Position numbers and translations under genes: made by a program
Notes under the pieces: generated by a model
What the model saw: only the letters and a program-made list of their open reading frames with translations
Database searches by the model: none
What the model was told of the DNA's origin: nothing
Part shown: one piece after another, positions 11,104-23,500 of the stretch
How the letters are laid out: the number at the start of each line of letters is the position of its first letter
Position numbering within the stretch: position 1 is the stretch's first letter
From: Sipunculus nudus
Taxonomy: Eukaryota; Annelida; Sipuncula; Golfingiida; Sipunculidae
Assembly (NCBI GenBank): GCA_026874595.1
Contig: CM049315.1
Location: forward strand, 1,926,501 to 1,990,500
Direction of reading: 5' to 3'
Length of the DNA: 64,000 nucleotides

Positions 11104-11162
11104 GTGTTGAGAATCAACAGAAGAAGCTAAAAATCTAAATGTTAACAGCACAGTGTCACCAA

Positions 11163-12056
11163 TCAGTTCTGATCATGGGCGTCCTGCTGGGATGGCCTTG
11201 AATATGGAACACCAGAATCTTGGAAGTTCCGGAATGCAGAGGTATTGGCATTGTACTGTCTTGAATGATAACGACCACGATACCCAGGCCTGTAGCCAAA
11301 ACCTCTGGGACGGCTGTATGACCTCTCTCTGTCATGTGCTTGGTTCTGCGGGATAATGCTGTTTGCTATGCGAAGATTTTCAATTGCCCTCGGTGGTAAG
11401 GCAGACATATTTTTCTGCAGGGTACGAAAAATTCTGGAGGCTTGTGGATATTGTGAGCGAACAATTAAGTCTGCATACTCATCTTGCAAGGACTGCACAT
11501 GCGCCAGGTTTATCAGGTATATGTGGTTAAGTTCTTGTTCGAGGGCCTTATCCTGTGGTAGTGTTGCCAAGAGTTTTAATGTAGTTTCAGCATAACGAGC
11601 CGACTTACTAATAACATTGAGCAGTGGTTGGTCATTGCGTGGCACTCCTTGTCTACAGTCATGTACCTTATGGTCAGCAGGAAGCACAACATGAGCTAGA
11701 GAGTCACGTAATGATTTGAACTGTCCTTGCAAATCTTCCTCAGGGTGATTCACTGTACCGTGACCAGGACTGAGGGGGCCCCTCAAGCAGTGACAGGGGC
11801 AAGAATTATCAGATGCGGCCTGGTGTGGCAAAGCATGTGCTACAAAAGTCGCACTGTTTATCTGAGTCGAATCAGTACTCACGGGCGGGTTTGGTGCCGG
11901 CCCAGTCTCGCCTTCATTTTTATGAACAGCGGCTTGCCCCTCCAGACTTTCAATCCTGGCATTTATTTTCGACTGTTCGACTTTAAAACACTGGAAGTCG
12001 CTGCATAATTGACTAACTAACACTTCAATTTTACAAAGTTTTTCATTATCGCCCAT
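11163..12056 (-). CDS. Gag-like protein of DIRS-order element
   Basis: First ORF of the element in coding order, placed where DIRS-order elements encode gag. The ATG chosen (12056) begins MGDNEKLCKIEVLV and lies outside the A1 repeat. An in-frame ATG at 12092 lies inside A1 and would add 12 residues. The N-terminal 50 residues look coiled-coil-like (SKINARIESLEGQAAV), the middle is helical (NVISKSARYAETTLKLLATL) and the C-terminus is rich in Arg, Gly and Tyr (RPRGFGYRPGYRGRYHSRQ), suggesting RNA binding. There is no zinc knuckle. Function is assigned from position and composition, not homology. Confidence 0.7.
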   Translation of the reverse strand: MGDNEKLCKIEVLVSQLCSDFQCFKVEQSKINARIESLEGQAAVHKNEGETGPAPNPPVSTDSTQINSATFVAHALPHQAASDNSCPCHCLRGPLSPGHGTVNHPEEDLQGQFKSLRDSLAHVVLPADHKVHDCRQGVPRNDQPLLNVISKSARYAETTLKLLATLPQDKALEQELNHIYLINLAHVQSLQDEYADLIVRSQYPQASRIFRTLQKNMSALPPRAIENLRIANSIIPQNQAHDRERSYSRPRGFGYRPGYRGRYHSRQYNANTSAFRNFQDSGVPYSRPSQQDAHDQN

Positions 12057-12079
12057 CGCGGCTGACCCAAGCGGTGAGG

Positions 12080-12185
12080 TAGCACCTAGCATGAATAAAT
12101 TACCGTAAGCGACCTAGCGCTTACGAAGTGCAGCTGACCGCCGCAGGCGGCAGCACATGCAGTTTAATTGTTTGTGTGACTACTA
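12080..12185 (-). repeat. DIRS-order split repeat A1
   Basis: 5' terminus of the element in coding orientation and a copy of 7848-7953. The transcription start is expected in or near it. Confidence 0.9.
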
Positions 12186-13337
12186 ACTGTGCTTATCAAC
12201 ACACAGATCCATAATATGGTGTTTAACAGCCGTATGTGAGGAAATAAGACTATGTGCTTGTATGGTTTTGCTTATGAAACATTTGTATAAAGCAAAATTG
12301 AACTGATGGTGTGAAAGAATAGCCATAATTTAGCTCCTAATTATATCCCTTTAAGAGGTCTGAAGGATAATGATAAATCGCTTCATCTTAGCTAATGTCT
12401 AGAGCATATGTATATTTTGTACTCAACCTGGGGTTGTTATATGTTATAATGTACCTATGTTTAACATGCAGATATACTAGTAATAATGAAATGACCTTAG
12501 GGTAAAACGTTCCCGCAGTTGAATCCTAGCAGGTATCACATTCTATAACAATGCTCTCATGGACACTCACACTCTTGTATTTGTATGCTATTATCACTGT
12601 TAAATGGCACTTCAGTATTTGTATGTATAAACACGTGAAACATTCTGGAGAGATTAATACTTAATTACATACGCTTCCTTCCCTTTCTCAGGAAGAAATG
12701 CATTGCAACAGGTCCCAAGAGGGGATGTAAAAAGTGGATGTATTCTAATGTGTAGTTGATCAGAGCACTACAGCTGCTGCTCATGACTGGGGGTTTCTCT
12801 AATCAGAAATGTTAGATGTGTTAGATATTGTCTGATAGATGACGGGTAGCCTCAGCGCTATGGGTGTGCATTGAATAAACCCTCATTTCCCAAATGTACT
12901 ACATACTTGCTTTATGACTCAGGGAACAGTTGAAAGTGTAAAATACCTTTTCTTATGGCAAGTGTAGTGGAAGCCCAGCATAAACAATAACTTACACACA
13001 GAATTACATGAATAATCCCAGAACACATGGATATATTGGAATCTGACAAACATTGCTAGTGACATGTTCACAATGCCCTGCAATAGATACAGTATTCATG
13101 TACACAGTATCTGAAGCACTAACCAAGTGGGTTTATCAAAAACAGCTGAAAACAACGCAATACTGGTGTAGTCACTAGTGTGAACAGAAAAATGGATTGA
13201 AAGACAATAAAACAGTTTCAAATACTGTATTCAGTGAATAGGATTAAAATGTAAAACAGTTTTACTAACCTCAAAATAAATGTTCAAAGACTACTTCATG
13301 CTGAATTAGTTTTTAAGTGTAATATAACACTAGTTAC
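12186..13337. other. Non-coding, with second direct-repeat copy
   Basis: Nothing coding is seen. Bases 12787-12949 carry the second copy of the ~165-bp repeat. The remainder is AT-rich DNA, probably intron of the STXBP4-like gene, since the donor at 13337 has no partner acceptor exon in the window. Confidence 0.5.
12787..12949 (+). repeat. Direct repeat copy 2 (~165 bp)
   Basis: Partner of 7076-7242. The TATA/heat-shock part of the first copy is not present upstream here. Confidence 0.75.
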
Positions 13338-13437
13338 CTCCATATGTAACTGTCTGTGTACTCTCACTGATCTTCAACCGATCTCGCAAGAGATTTTGTT
13401 GTCCTTCTGTTGGTTCCAGGCCCAGGTACTGAAGTGC
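13338..13437 (-). CDS. STXBP4: STXBP4-like exon: conserved ALQYLGLEP segment
   Basis: 100 nt, acceptor aactacag, donor gtaact. Encodes [20 protein letters not shown] then [13 protein letters not shown]. This is the segment on which the family call mainly rests. It ends in phase 1, so at least one more exon follows, but none is recognised down to base 1. Confidence 0.88.
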
Positions 13438-16400
13438 CTGTAGTTTAAAAATGTGAAGAACTTTATACTAATCATTTGATGATTGTCTGTGACATTTCAT
13501 GATTCTTTTTAAAGAAACAGCCCATGTCATGTTACAATATTAGGTTGGCCAAATTAATTTTTCCATCAGCCTTAAAGTTAGATAATTAATGCAAGTGCAT
13601 ACTTGTCTTAAGATTTAACTTAGAAAATATTTCTTTCACTTCAGTTTATGCATCTATATCTTCAAATGTCCACATATAAATGCTTTTGAATTATATAATC
13701 AATTAAAGAAATAACATTAATACTCTGACATTTGTGACGTCTCAAAAATTCTCAAATGTTTACAGTTGGTAAAATAAAATGATATATATATACATATATA
13801 TATATGTCAACAGCAAAAATAATAAACATGGATATAAAACAAAGACTTAAGAATTATTCTAAAATTATCTGTTATCACAAATTGAAAGAAGTTAAATCTG
13901 CCAGGTTTTAACTTTCATTTATTGCCCAAAAGTTTATCTCACCAATACCAGCCTCTCCACATGGATTTTGATGTGTGGGTCAAGAGAGAGTTTACTTGCT
14001 GATCCCCTCTTGAGGCTAGATGACCCCTGACCTGTGACCTCTGGTGTGACCTCTGTCACACTGTGCCCATTTTGTTCTGCACTGGTTTGGTTTGTAATTG
14101 GTGAAAGTCCAGCTAGAGTCTGGTCAGGTGACCAATTTGTAGGTGGCTTTGATACTCCATCTACAAATGGACAACTCCAATTATTAGTTCAGTTGCTTTG
14201 AACTGGGATGCAAAATAACCAGGAATTGTGGAATTGCCACCGTTGTGTAATTTCATGAGGGTAATGATAACTTATGCAACTTATCTGGATCACTATACAA
14301 TGTTTTTGATAAACCATTCTGTTATGGGGCACTTTGTTTAACCTGGGTGAGGGTTTGAGCCATTCATGGGTATGAGGGACTGCCTTTCATCATCTGTGAT
14401 CCAACCATGAAGTGAAGTGAATTGTGACACACATTTCTCCGTGTACCACACAGCATAAGGATCCTGACTAAGGTATAGATGTAGTCCCAGGTTACTTTCC
14501 TAACTCTAAATAAGATTTGACTCAAAGAGGGAGTTCTGATGAATTGTGCCTATTCACCATGATATAAAATTAACTCCAAGGAACAGTACTTCGTATATTC
14601 ACCTGTAAAACAGGAAAGTGCTCTTTTGGAGTGGATCTGAAATATTGCCACAGGAAATTAATGGTATTCAAACCTGTTGCAGTGAACTGCAATGACCCAT
14701 CATTAAAAGACCAGAGCAAAAAAAAGGTTCTTTTAAGATAAAATACTGATTAAATTTTGAGGCTTTGAACAGTTTTCTTAGTTTACAGACACTGGCTAGA
14801 CATTGATTTTTTAGTCTTAGAATCATAATTAATCATAAAATGTTTATTTTTCAGAAAAATTGTGAACTAAGGAAAAAATAAATAAATAATATGTTCCTCA
14901 GGCACTTTTTTCAGAAAATGATGTAAGCCGGCAGCTTTTTGATTTAAATGTTTTTTCTACCTTGAAAATAGCGTAAAATATCATAAACTGTTTCTCAGGA
15001 ACTGGCATAGAAATGACAAGTAATGATTACAGTATGAAATAATAAACGATGTAGAGGTTGAATTTGTAATAAGTTTGAAAGGATCTTCAAAATATATGAC
15101 ATTATTTCTTTTACATGTAATATTAACATATAAAGCAGATTATGGAATGCTACGGGTGTCAAAATCCTGCAGTGATCATGGGCCCCGCCAATGGCAATGA
15201 CATGGGGGATTCCTTATCAAAATGCATTATGCTCATGCATAGTTAAAACAAGATCTTTGATTGTTTAATAAAGAAATAAAATAGAAGTCTTGCATAAACT
15301 TTATTGATATTTCTCATTTAAATTTTAATGCAAAAGACATACGATGTAAGTTGGTTTAAAAAAGGATCTCAGTGAAGATGGACTGTAATGGCAGCCATGT
15401 TTAATCTCGTCAAATTGTCACATGAAAAAAAGGAAAAATACGCAAATAATTTCTCTTTGTAGGACGAAATTTTACATTTGAATTTTAGCACATAAGTGCA
15501 AGTGTTAATATAAAGAATAGTATACATTTTAAGAGAAAATGAACTATTAACACATCTTTAGCTATGAACACTTGTGCTACAGCTACACTGCTAGAGAAAA
15601 TAGTTCAGAAAGATGGAAATAAAAGATAATAAACTATGTTCAGGTCTAACTTGGCATAGGTTTTAGAGGAATTATCAATGTGCTGAAGTATATTTGTTGG
15701 TAAAATGTCCTCAAGAACAACAGGAGGGGAAACTGGCTGATGCGGGGGTCACACATTTTTTTTAGTAGCCATTAAGCACTTTACCAGATCACCACGTGTC
15801 ACTTTGGCAATAAAACGTTTGACAAAGGGGGCTTAGAGAGATGCAGGAGGTGTTGAGAAACATATCATTGATTTCTTTTGGCCTAATAGATCACTGTTGT
15901 ATCCACATTGTAACAAAAACACGTTGATGACATTGCATTTCATCACTGAGTATAAGTTGCAATTTAATTGACTTTGCAAACACACGTTTTATAGAAATCC
16001 ACATATCAACAGGAAACAAACACATTCTTTGATTGCCTGTTGGATGTGGTTTGCACTCGGAGTGTGACCTTTACCTGAACACTACTTATCTTGTTACTGG
16101 GCCCTGTGTATTGACATCAATTAAAACAATCCCTGGGAGTTTGGTGACTTATTTACTAATTAACAGGTGACAGTGGACAATCTCCACCTACTTATGAGTT
16201 TGACACAAACAGACTTTACATTTGGCTTTAAAATCATTTGTTTCATATTTAATAAATTATCAAAAATAATAAGGGCATGAGAAAGCAAAATCAAAGCATA
16301 ACACGGATTAGTGTCTATTACTGTCATTTGAAGTTCACTCAAGTTGGCCAACCAGAATGAAATTACCCTCCCAAAAAAGTTTTATGCCATTTTCTCTATA

Positions 16401-17471
16401 CAGTATTTCATTCAACTACACTATGTGTTTTTGGCAATTTCTTAATACTGTATTTTGATCATTTTCACAATATTCAAAACTGCATTTCTCACAAACTTAT
16501 TGTTGTGAAGCTTTCCAATATTACATATTTAGAGTATGTAATCTGAAATGCATTTATTTCAATTTCTATATATACTTTTGTAATACAGTGGAAGGCAATA
16601 TCTAACAAATTTTCATTTTTCAAATCATCCAAAATTTTCAAAATCAAAATTTTAGAAACAAGAATGATGAAAAATGAACAAAACAAATGGAGATTTTTAA
16701 ATGCATTTTAAGATAATTATTGTTAAATGCTCACTTGTTGCCACATCTTGTTTTTTTTTTTGTAAAAATTAAAATTTTGCTTTGAATTTTATATCTCAAA
16801 ACCAACAAGAATAAAATTATTCTTATATAGTGATCTTAAAGATGATGTTTTGAATATTCCATGCACCAATCTTTTGTGCTTAAATTTAATTAACACAAGT
16901 TTAAAAGATAAACTGACACACAGTAGTTTGATATTACAAAGACCTTAACAGAGAAGCAATTGTATAAGACTTCCATGTGTCTATTACCACTAGTGTATCT
17001 GTAACAGAGAGGTGTGTAAAGCCGGGTTACACTACACAACAATCCCTGGTTGCACATTCCAACCAAATATCGTAGCAGGACACACAACAAAGTTCAGCAA
17101 CAAAATCCTGTTTACACTAAGTGACTTTGCTGCTTACACTTGCCAATTTGTGAAAATATGATTGTTACATAAAATATAAATAAATTTCAAAATGTGTAAA
17201 AATAGAATAAAATAAATTATATATGTATACATTTCAATATTATATTAATTTTTTATATATTAGTGTATATATATCTTAATTGATATAAAATATAAACATT
17301 TTATATATACATATTTATTATATATACAATAACAAGCAAACACACATGCCTGTGTAAAAAATATAGCACTTGTTTATAAATATAAATTTTTTATTACTTT
17401 TTATTAATTTTATTATGTATATGTAAAACTATGTTTATATATATATATATATATGTTTATATTTATATAGG

Positions 17472-17522
<51 letters not shown>

Positions 17523-20500
17523 AAGAATATTTATTTATTAATATATGTAAATTATATATTTGATTTCAAATTTTATTTATATATATATACACAGACACAC
17601 ATGCATATATATACAAACTGTATATATATATACATATTATATATACACTGTATGTTTTTGTGAATATGTATGTGTATTTATAATATTTTAAGAATATTCA
17701 TTTATTTAAATATGTAAATTATATAGTCTATTTCAAATTTTATTTCTACACACACACGCCATCACAAACACATCAACACATATATAAAGTAGTTCAAGGG
17801 TTGCTTGGCTATATTTGACTATTTAAGGCTTTTTTGCTTTGCATTCCCAGTGAACTGTTTGATACCAGTGCCACATGACCCTGAAAGTCTTTGTCCTATT
17901 GGATGAACCACATGATCAGCCCTTGCGATTGTCGTTATACTGCTTACAATGATAATTGTAAGAAAAAAATTTGACATGTCAAACTTTTTATGTCTGCCGA
18001 TTATCTGTTGAGACAAGTGATTATCACTGAAAAATGCTGTTTACACTACAGGAAAATCACAAAGAAATGCTGAAAATTGTGAGTGACAAGCGATTGTTGT
18101 GTAGTGTAACCCTGGCTTGTGTAATGGAAGGGTTTCTTTGTATGTTTTTACCTGGCTTGTGGACCTGAGGAGTTGACGCTATCACTGGACCCGATGTTGG
18201 TCTGAGGAAGCTGGATGAAGGCACGGAGTGAGTGATTGGCACATCGGGTGGGGATTTAGGAGGGTATGAGTGAGCTGAATATAAACTTGTATTGTTTTCC
18301 TGCAACAAAACATAACAGGTATATAATGAAGATAATACTGCTGTGGTAATCAGGTCAGACTGTAACAATACAATCAATATCCAATCAAACTATACATATC
18401 AACATACTTTACAAACAATACATTATATGATACCATACATGTAATTATTATCAAGAGTTCAGATATGATCATGTGGAATAATTATACCTCACAGTACTGG
18501 AAGTTCTGTTGGTGTCTATTTGTCATGTGTTAAAGGTCAATGTTAATACAATTTGCTGTTTATGTCTGCATTTTATATATGGTATTGAGATCCTTGATTG
18601 GTTACGCCTTCATATTGCTAATAAACAGTTACACAAAAGCATGATAAAAAAGGTTCATATTTGTTTTATTAAATGACTATGCACAATATCAACGTTATAA
18701 ATGGTGTCTATTCCTTACCTCAATATAACTTGGAAAAAATGTTTTAAATGTAATACACATGGAATGTCCCATGGCACCCAGGGATGTCACTTGCCAATGT
18801 CATTTTCAGGTGATATATTATGACATCACAGGGCAAAATAAGCCACACAGTTTGACTGTCAAAAACATTAATTTTCAAAGATATTCCAGGGCTCATTGTC
18901 CTGAATTCCGGTGGACTGATACAGGCATGAGGCAGACTCATATAACCTGTTGTGACATTTAGCTATACAGATTAACTGCTCAGCACAGTCATTGAGTAAG
19001 AAAATGAGTCACTTCATTCATGTTTCACTTTCACTCATTAACAAAGACTACTTACTTGTGGATGAGATGAGCTTGCAGTCACATGATTTGGTACTGAATG
19101 CTGAGTGGTTGGACTGTTACCTCCACTGCTTTGCATAGATTTCTTTCTGTTGACTAAAAAAATTAAAGGCAAGAAATACCAAACCTTCATCTACAACAAT
19201 CATAAACAACCAGCACGTTTACTCTTTTATTAAAAAACTTTCTAATATTTCATGCAAAGTGCAAATATTGACATAATATGCATATATAAACAAGGGACCC
19301 ATTGGTCACATCGCTCAGCTGAATTTTGGAAAATATTAGTAATTGCAAAATATTTTTAATTCTTTTAGTTTTTCATGTATATTATCATTAGAAAAGCTAT
19401 GAGAAAATGGCCCTGTAAATTAAAACTTTGTAAATTATAGAATAATGGACATGAGCTAAACCATTTAGTGATGCACCAAGGGAACAAATAGGCCTATGGT
19501 AAGTGTTATATAAAAGTAACATTTCATAAACAAATAATGTGTGAAGGTAATTAAGTTTTCAAAAGTTAAATATATGGCCATATGAGTTAAAAATTAATCC
19601 CACAAAGTTTGACCAATATTCCTAATTTTAATACTAAGTTAACAGTGTCATTTACACCTAGGCCCCACCAACTTTAAGAGAGATGAATGAAATGCTACAA
19701 AGTATTTATATCTTTTTAAATCTTGTCAGTTAGCACTTACATTAGATCCTAAAATTTTATCACATTTAAATATTAGGATTAAATTTCTAAAATTTTTTTC
19801 TTTAAAAAAATCAAAATTGTCAAACTCTCATAAAAAAGAATTTATTTAACATTAAAATTATAAGATTCATCTTGTTTTTTAGTCCTGTCTATTGAAGGGG
19901 TGGGTGGGGGGAGGGGTCTCCGTTGTTACTGCTTGTTGCTGAAAAAATGTTAATTTTAAGATTCATCTAGTTCATAGTACAGGTCTGTCAACTGAATGGG
20001 GTGGGGGGGGGGGGGGGTGCCAGAGAAAAAGGCTCCCTGTGGTATGGTATTAACTGCAGACAGCCTGATCAAGCTCAACTCAGTGGAGAGAGGGCTTGCC
20101 TTAGTGATGGGATTGCATAACATTATGCCAACCCCCTGGGGAGCATAGAGAGCTGCACTGAATGACCTACAGTCACCAAAGTGGACTGCTTGACAATGTA
20201 AGGGAATACAACAAGAGCCTCCAAAAAAAATTCAATAACTAGCCTAATTTTGCAGCTTTTATTTTCAAATTTCAGATTTTAACAGATTAAATCCTTATGT
20301 GTACATGCTGTGAAAATTTTATCCACAGTACTTACATGAAAAAAACGTGCCGTGGCCAAAGTTAGGCAAAATTTAAGGTACCAATTTTATATTTTTGCCA
20401 ATATTTAAAAAAAATGAACAGATTTTGATCTAATTTTTGGTAAACAATTAAATTTTTGTTTAATTAAAGTTGTATTACTGTAAAAAAGTCCCTGCCTTTA

Positions 20501-23500
20501 ACACTTTTGGTCCTAAGTGACCAAATATCTTTCCTGATATGTTTTCCATTATGTTTTGGCCCATAACTTTTTTAAATTAAATAATAATGACTTAATTTCT
20601 GGCATGTACATAGGAACTATATAAAGGAATATTTATGGTAAATATGAAGAAAACCAGATGAGTGGTTTTGATATTAGGCAGTCCTGAAGTGTGAAAATAG
20701 ATTTCTAATAAAAAATTGAGGTTTTTCCTTAATATCTCGAAGAAACAAAGTCCTATTGACCCAATTTTTGGCATGGTAGGAGATTTTGGGGACATCTAAC
20801 TGTATGCCAAATTTCAGATTCGTAGGTCCAATAGTGTGCAAACGTGCCAGTCTTACGGACGGACATCCGGACGGACGGATGGACAGATGGAAGGACGACG
20901 GTTGACGGACAATGGACCATGACTATAGCTCAGATGACTTATAGTCAGCTGAGCTAAAAACAAGGCCTACAGACCTAATGTAAACCTGTGCAAAGTTTGG
21001 GAGTATGAAAGTTTATTTTTAAAATTTAATACTGATCCTCTCATGTCCTGCATATCTACCTCAGTCATTATTATTTCAGCCAAATGGACATTTTGGACCT
21101 GCACTTTTCGGACTAGGATATTTTAAGACTAGGATATATCAGTCAGGATATTTCGGATATGTTCTTTTTGCCAGGGAGGGATATTGGGACAGATGATTGG
21201 ATAATTTGGCAGCATGGTTTCGTAGAAGAACATTTTAAAATGGTTTTTTTTAGCTTATTCCCTATAAAATCTAAGAACAAGTTCCTCTTTTAGCCTTGGT
21301 ATTGAGTCACACCTACTCATGCATCCTGGCAATGGAGGCTCAGCTTTCCCCCAGGTCAAGGGTACCTAATGTGCCACATGTAACCGCACCACTGGCTCTT
21401 ACAGACTGAAACTTACCACTGGCTCTTACAGACTGAAACTAACCACTGGTCTTACAGACTGAAACTTGACCTGTTGGCAAATCTGATACAGATGGCAGGT
21501 TCTAAATGTGTAGATGGTGTGTCTAGACACATTGCCTAGACATCTAGACTGTATCTGAACACCAGGCAGAGTCAGGTCAATTGCCATGGTGATGTCTGGA
21601 CTGCACCTAGGTGCACTGATTTACCTCTTGACTTGACATGTTGAAACTTGCCATGCTGCCAAATCTGTTTTCAAACACTGAAAGCATTTTTCAATTGGCT
21701 ACACTGATTTTTTAAAGCTGCATTTACCCAATCTATTCTTATAAAACTGACAGAAAAATACCATAGAACAATTCATTTAAGTTTAAACCAATCAGCTTTA
21801 CAGTTTCTTAAAAAAACATGTATAAGCTAAAAGAATCTAAACTTACATTTTTGCTTGTAAAAAAGAGATCAATATAGGTGGCGCCACCAACACCTCAATT
21901 TCAGATATGACTCATGACAAACATTAGCATAAAATTTGGTGATGACAGCTCCAGCTATTTCTGAGATTTTAAGTTTAGTATGCTTTTTTGCACAGATGAC
22001 TAACTTAAAACTCCTGTAACTCAACCAAAACTCACTGAACTGGAGCCATTCAAACAAATTTGTGAGAGATTGTTCTAGGGACCATTTCTGTGAAAAATTG
22101 GACAATTTGGCTGGACAGTTTCAGAGAAGAAGATTTTTATATCTTTTTTTACTTTTCCTGTATAAAATCTAAGAAAATCACTGAATCAAAACCATCTGGA
22201 CAAATTTGAATTATCAACATTTAAGAATCTTTCATGTGTGAGATTAAAGAATTTGACTCAGTGGTTTTTTGAGAAGAAGATCTTTGTAGCCACTGAGCAG
22301 AAATGGGCTGCTATGACATTTGACTATATTCAGCTTCCCATAACTCGGCCAAAAGTCACTGAACAGAGACCATTTGAACAAACTTAAGAAAGCACTACCC
22401 TAGGAGCATTTCTGTGCAATATTGAACATTTTGGCTTTATGCTTTCAGAGTAGAAGTTTTTTGTAGCCCTTTGTATGCTTTGGGCACCGTTGACCCCCGT
22501 ACAAAAAGACCAATGCAGGTGGCACCACCAATACCTCAATTTCAGATATGAAGTGACCAACATTAACATAAAATTTGATGATGGTAGCTCCAGCCGTTTC
22601 TGAGATTGTAATTTTAGCATGCAAATGACTAAGTTCAACTTCCTGTAACCAGGTCAAAATCACCGAACTGGAACTATTCGAACAAACTTGAGAGAGATTG
22701 TTCCAGGGAAAATTTCTGTGAAATATTAGACAATTTGGCTGGACAGTTTCAGAAAAGAAGATTTCTAAAGGTTTTTAAGCTTTTTCTCTTTAAAATCTAA
22801 TTTATGCAGATACCCAAAAATAAGCTCTAGGGTACCAAGTTTCATATGTGACTAATTCTTGTATGTAATTTGGAGCTGCTAGCTCTGACGGTTTCTGACT
22901 TACAGCCATGGATGGCGGACGGCAAGCCATGGACGGCTGACGTCGGACAGACAATGCCGCGCCATCACATAAGCTCAAAGATTCGCTGAAAAACAAAATA
23001 TCACTTCCAACCTAATCAGACACTGAAAATTTTTAAAAATCTTATATTCATGGAAATATTTTTCAGAAATTGTGTACGATGGACCATATATCAATGTACA
23101 TCCAGACATACATCTGAAGCACCAACATGTCTCCCATTGCTGTAACTTAGTCCCCTATATTTGAGTTTCAGTGCACATCAAAGTACAACCAGTTTAGTTT
23201 AATTCTTAAGTCTAAAGTCTAAAGGTAAAAGTCTAAGTCCATTCTCTTCAAGTTTTTTTGAATTTTAGAAAATGGAGTTCAAGTCCCAGTCCATTTAAAA
23301 CTAGTGGCCCATGGGCCATGACGCTCAGCTAATATTGATTTGGTGCTCATGTTTTTATGCCCCCGCCACAAAGTGGCCGGGGCATATAGTTTTACCCATG
23401 TCCGTCATTCCGTCCTTCCGTCATTCCGAAATCAAACAGTTGTTTGGACTTTTTTTCGCAATGCCTGCAGATATTGGCCTGATTTTTGGTGTGTGGGCAG

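Larger units (their letters stand above)
7675..12185 (-). mobile_element. DIRS-order (tyrosine recombinase) retrotransposon with split direct repeats
   Basis: In coding orientation (minus) the order is A1 (12185-12080), gag-like ORF, RT-RNase H ORF, tyrosine recombinase ORF, B1 (8036-7954), A2 (7953-7848), a 90-bp spacer and B2 (7757-7675). The A copies (106 bp) and B copies (83 bp) are nearly identical. This A1-ORFs-B1-A2-B2 layout marks the Ngaro/PAT branch of DIRS-order elements, whereas DIRS1 itself has inverted termini. Such elements replicate through a circular cDNA that the recombinase integrates, usually without a target duplication. All domains look intact, so the insertion is young. 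No SGNH-hydrolase or methyltransferase ORF was recognised. It shares the orientation of the STXBP4-like gene and could lie in one of its downstream introns. Confidence 0.9.
14161..18151 (-). other. STXBP4-like intron
   Basis: Holds no further recognisable exon. AT-rich apart from the inverted-repeat element at 17014-18124 and its internal microsatellites. Confidence 0.7.

Noticed and set aside
7076-12949. One LTR retrotransposon with LTRs at 7076-7242 and 12787-12949
   Set aside because: The coding region between is a DIRS-order element with its own A/B repeats and a tyrosine recombinase. The flanking repeats are diverged and lack a primer-binding site or polypurine tract that I can see.
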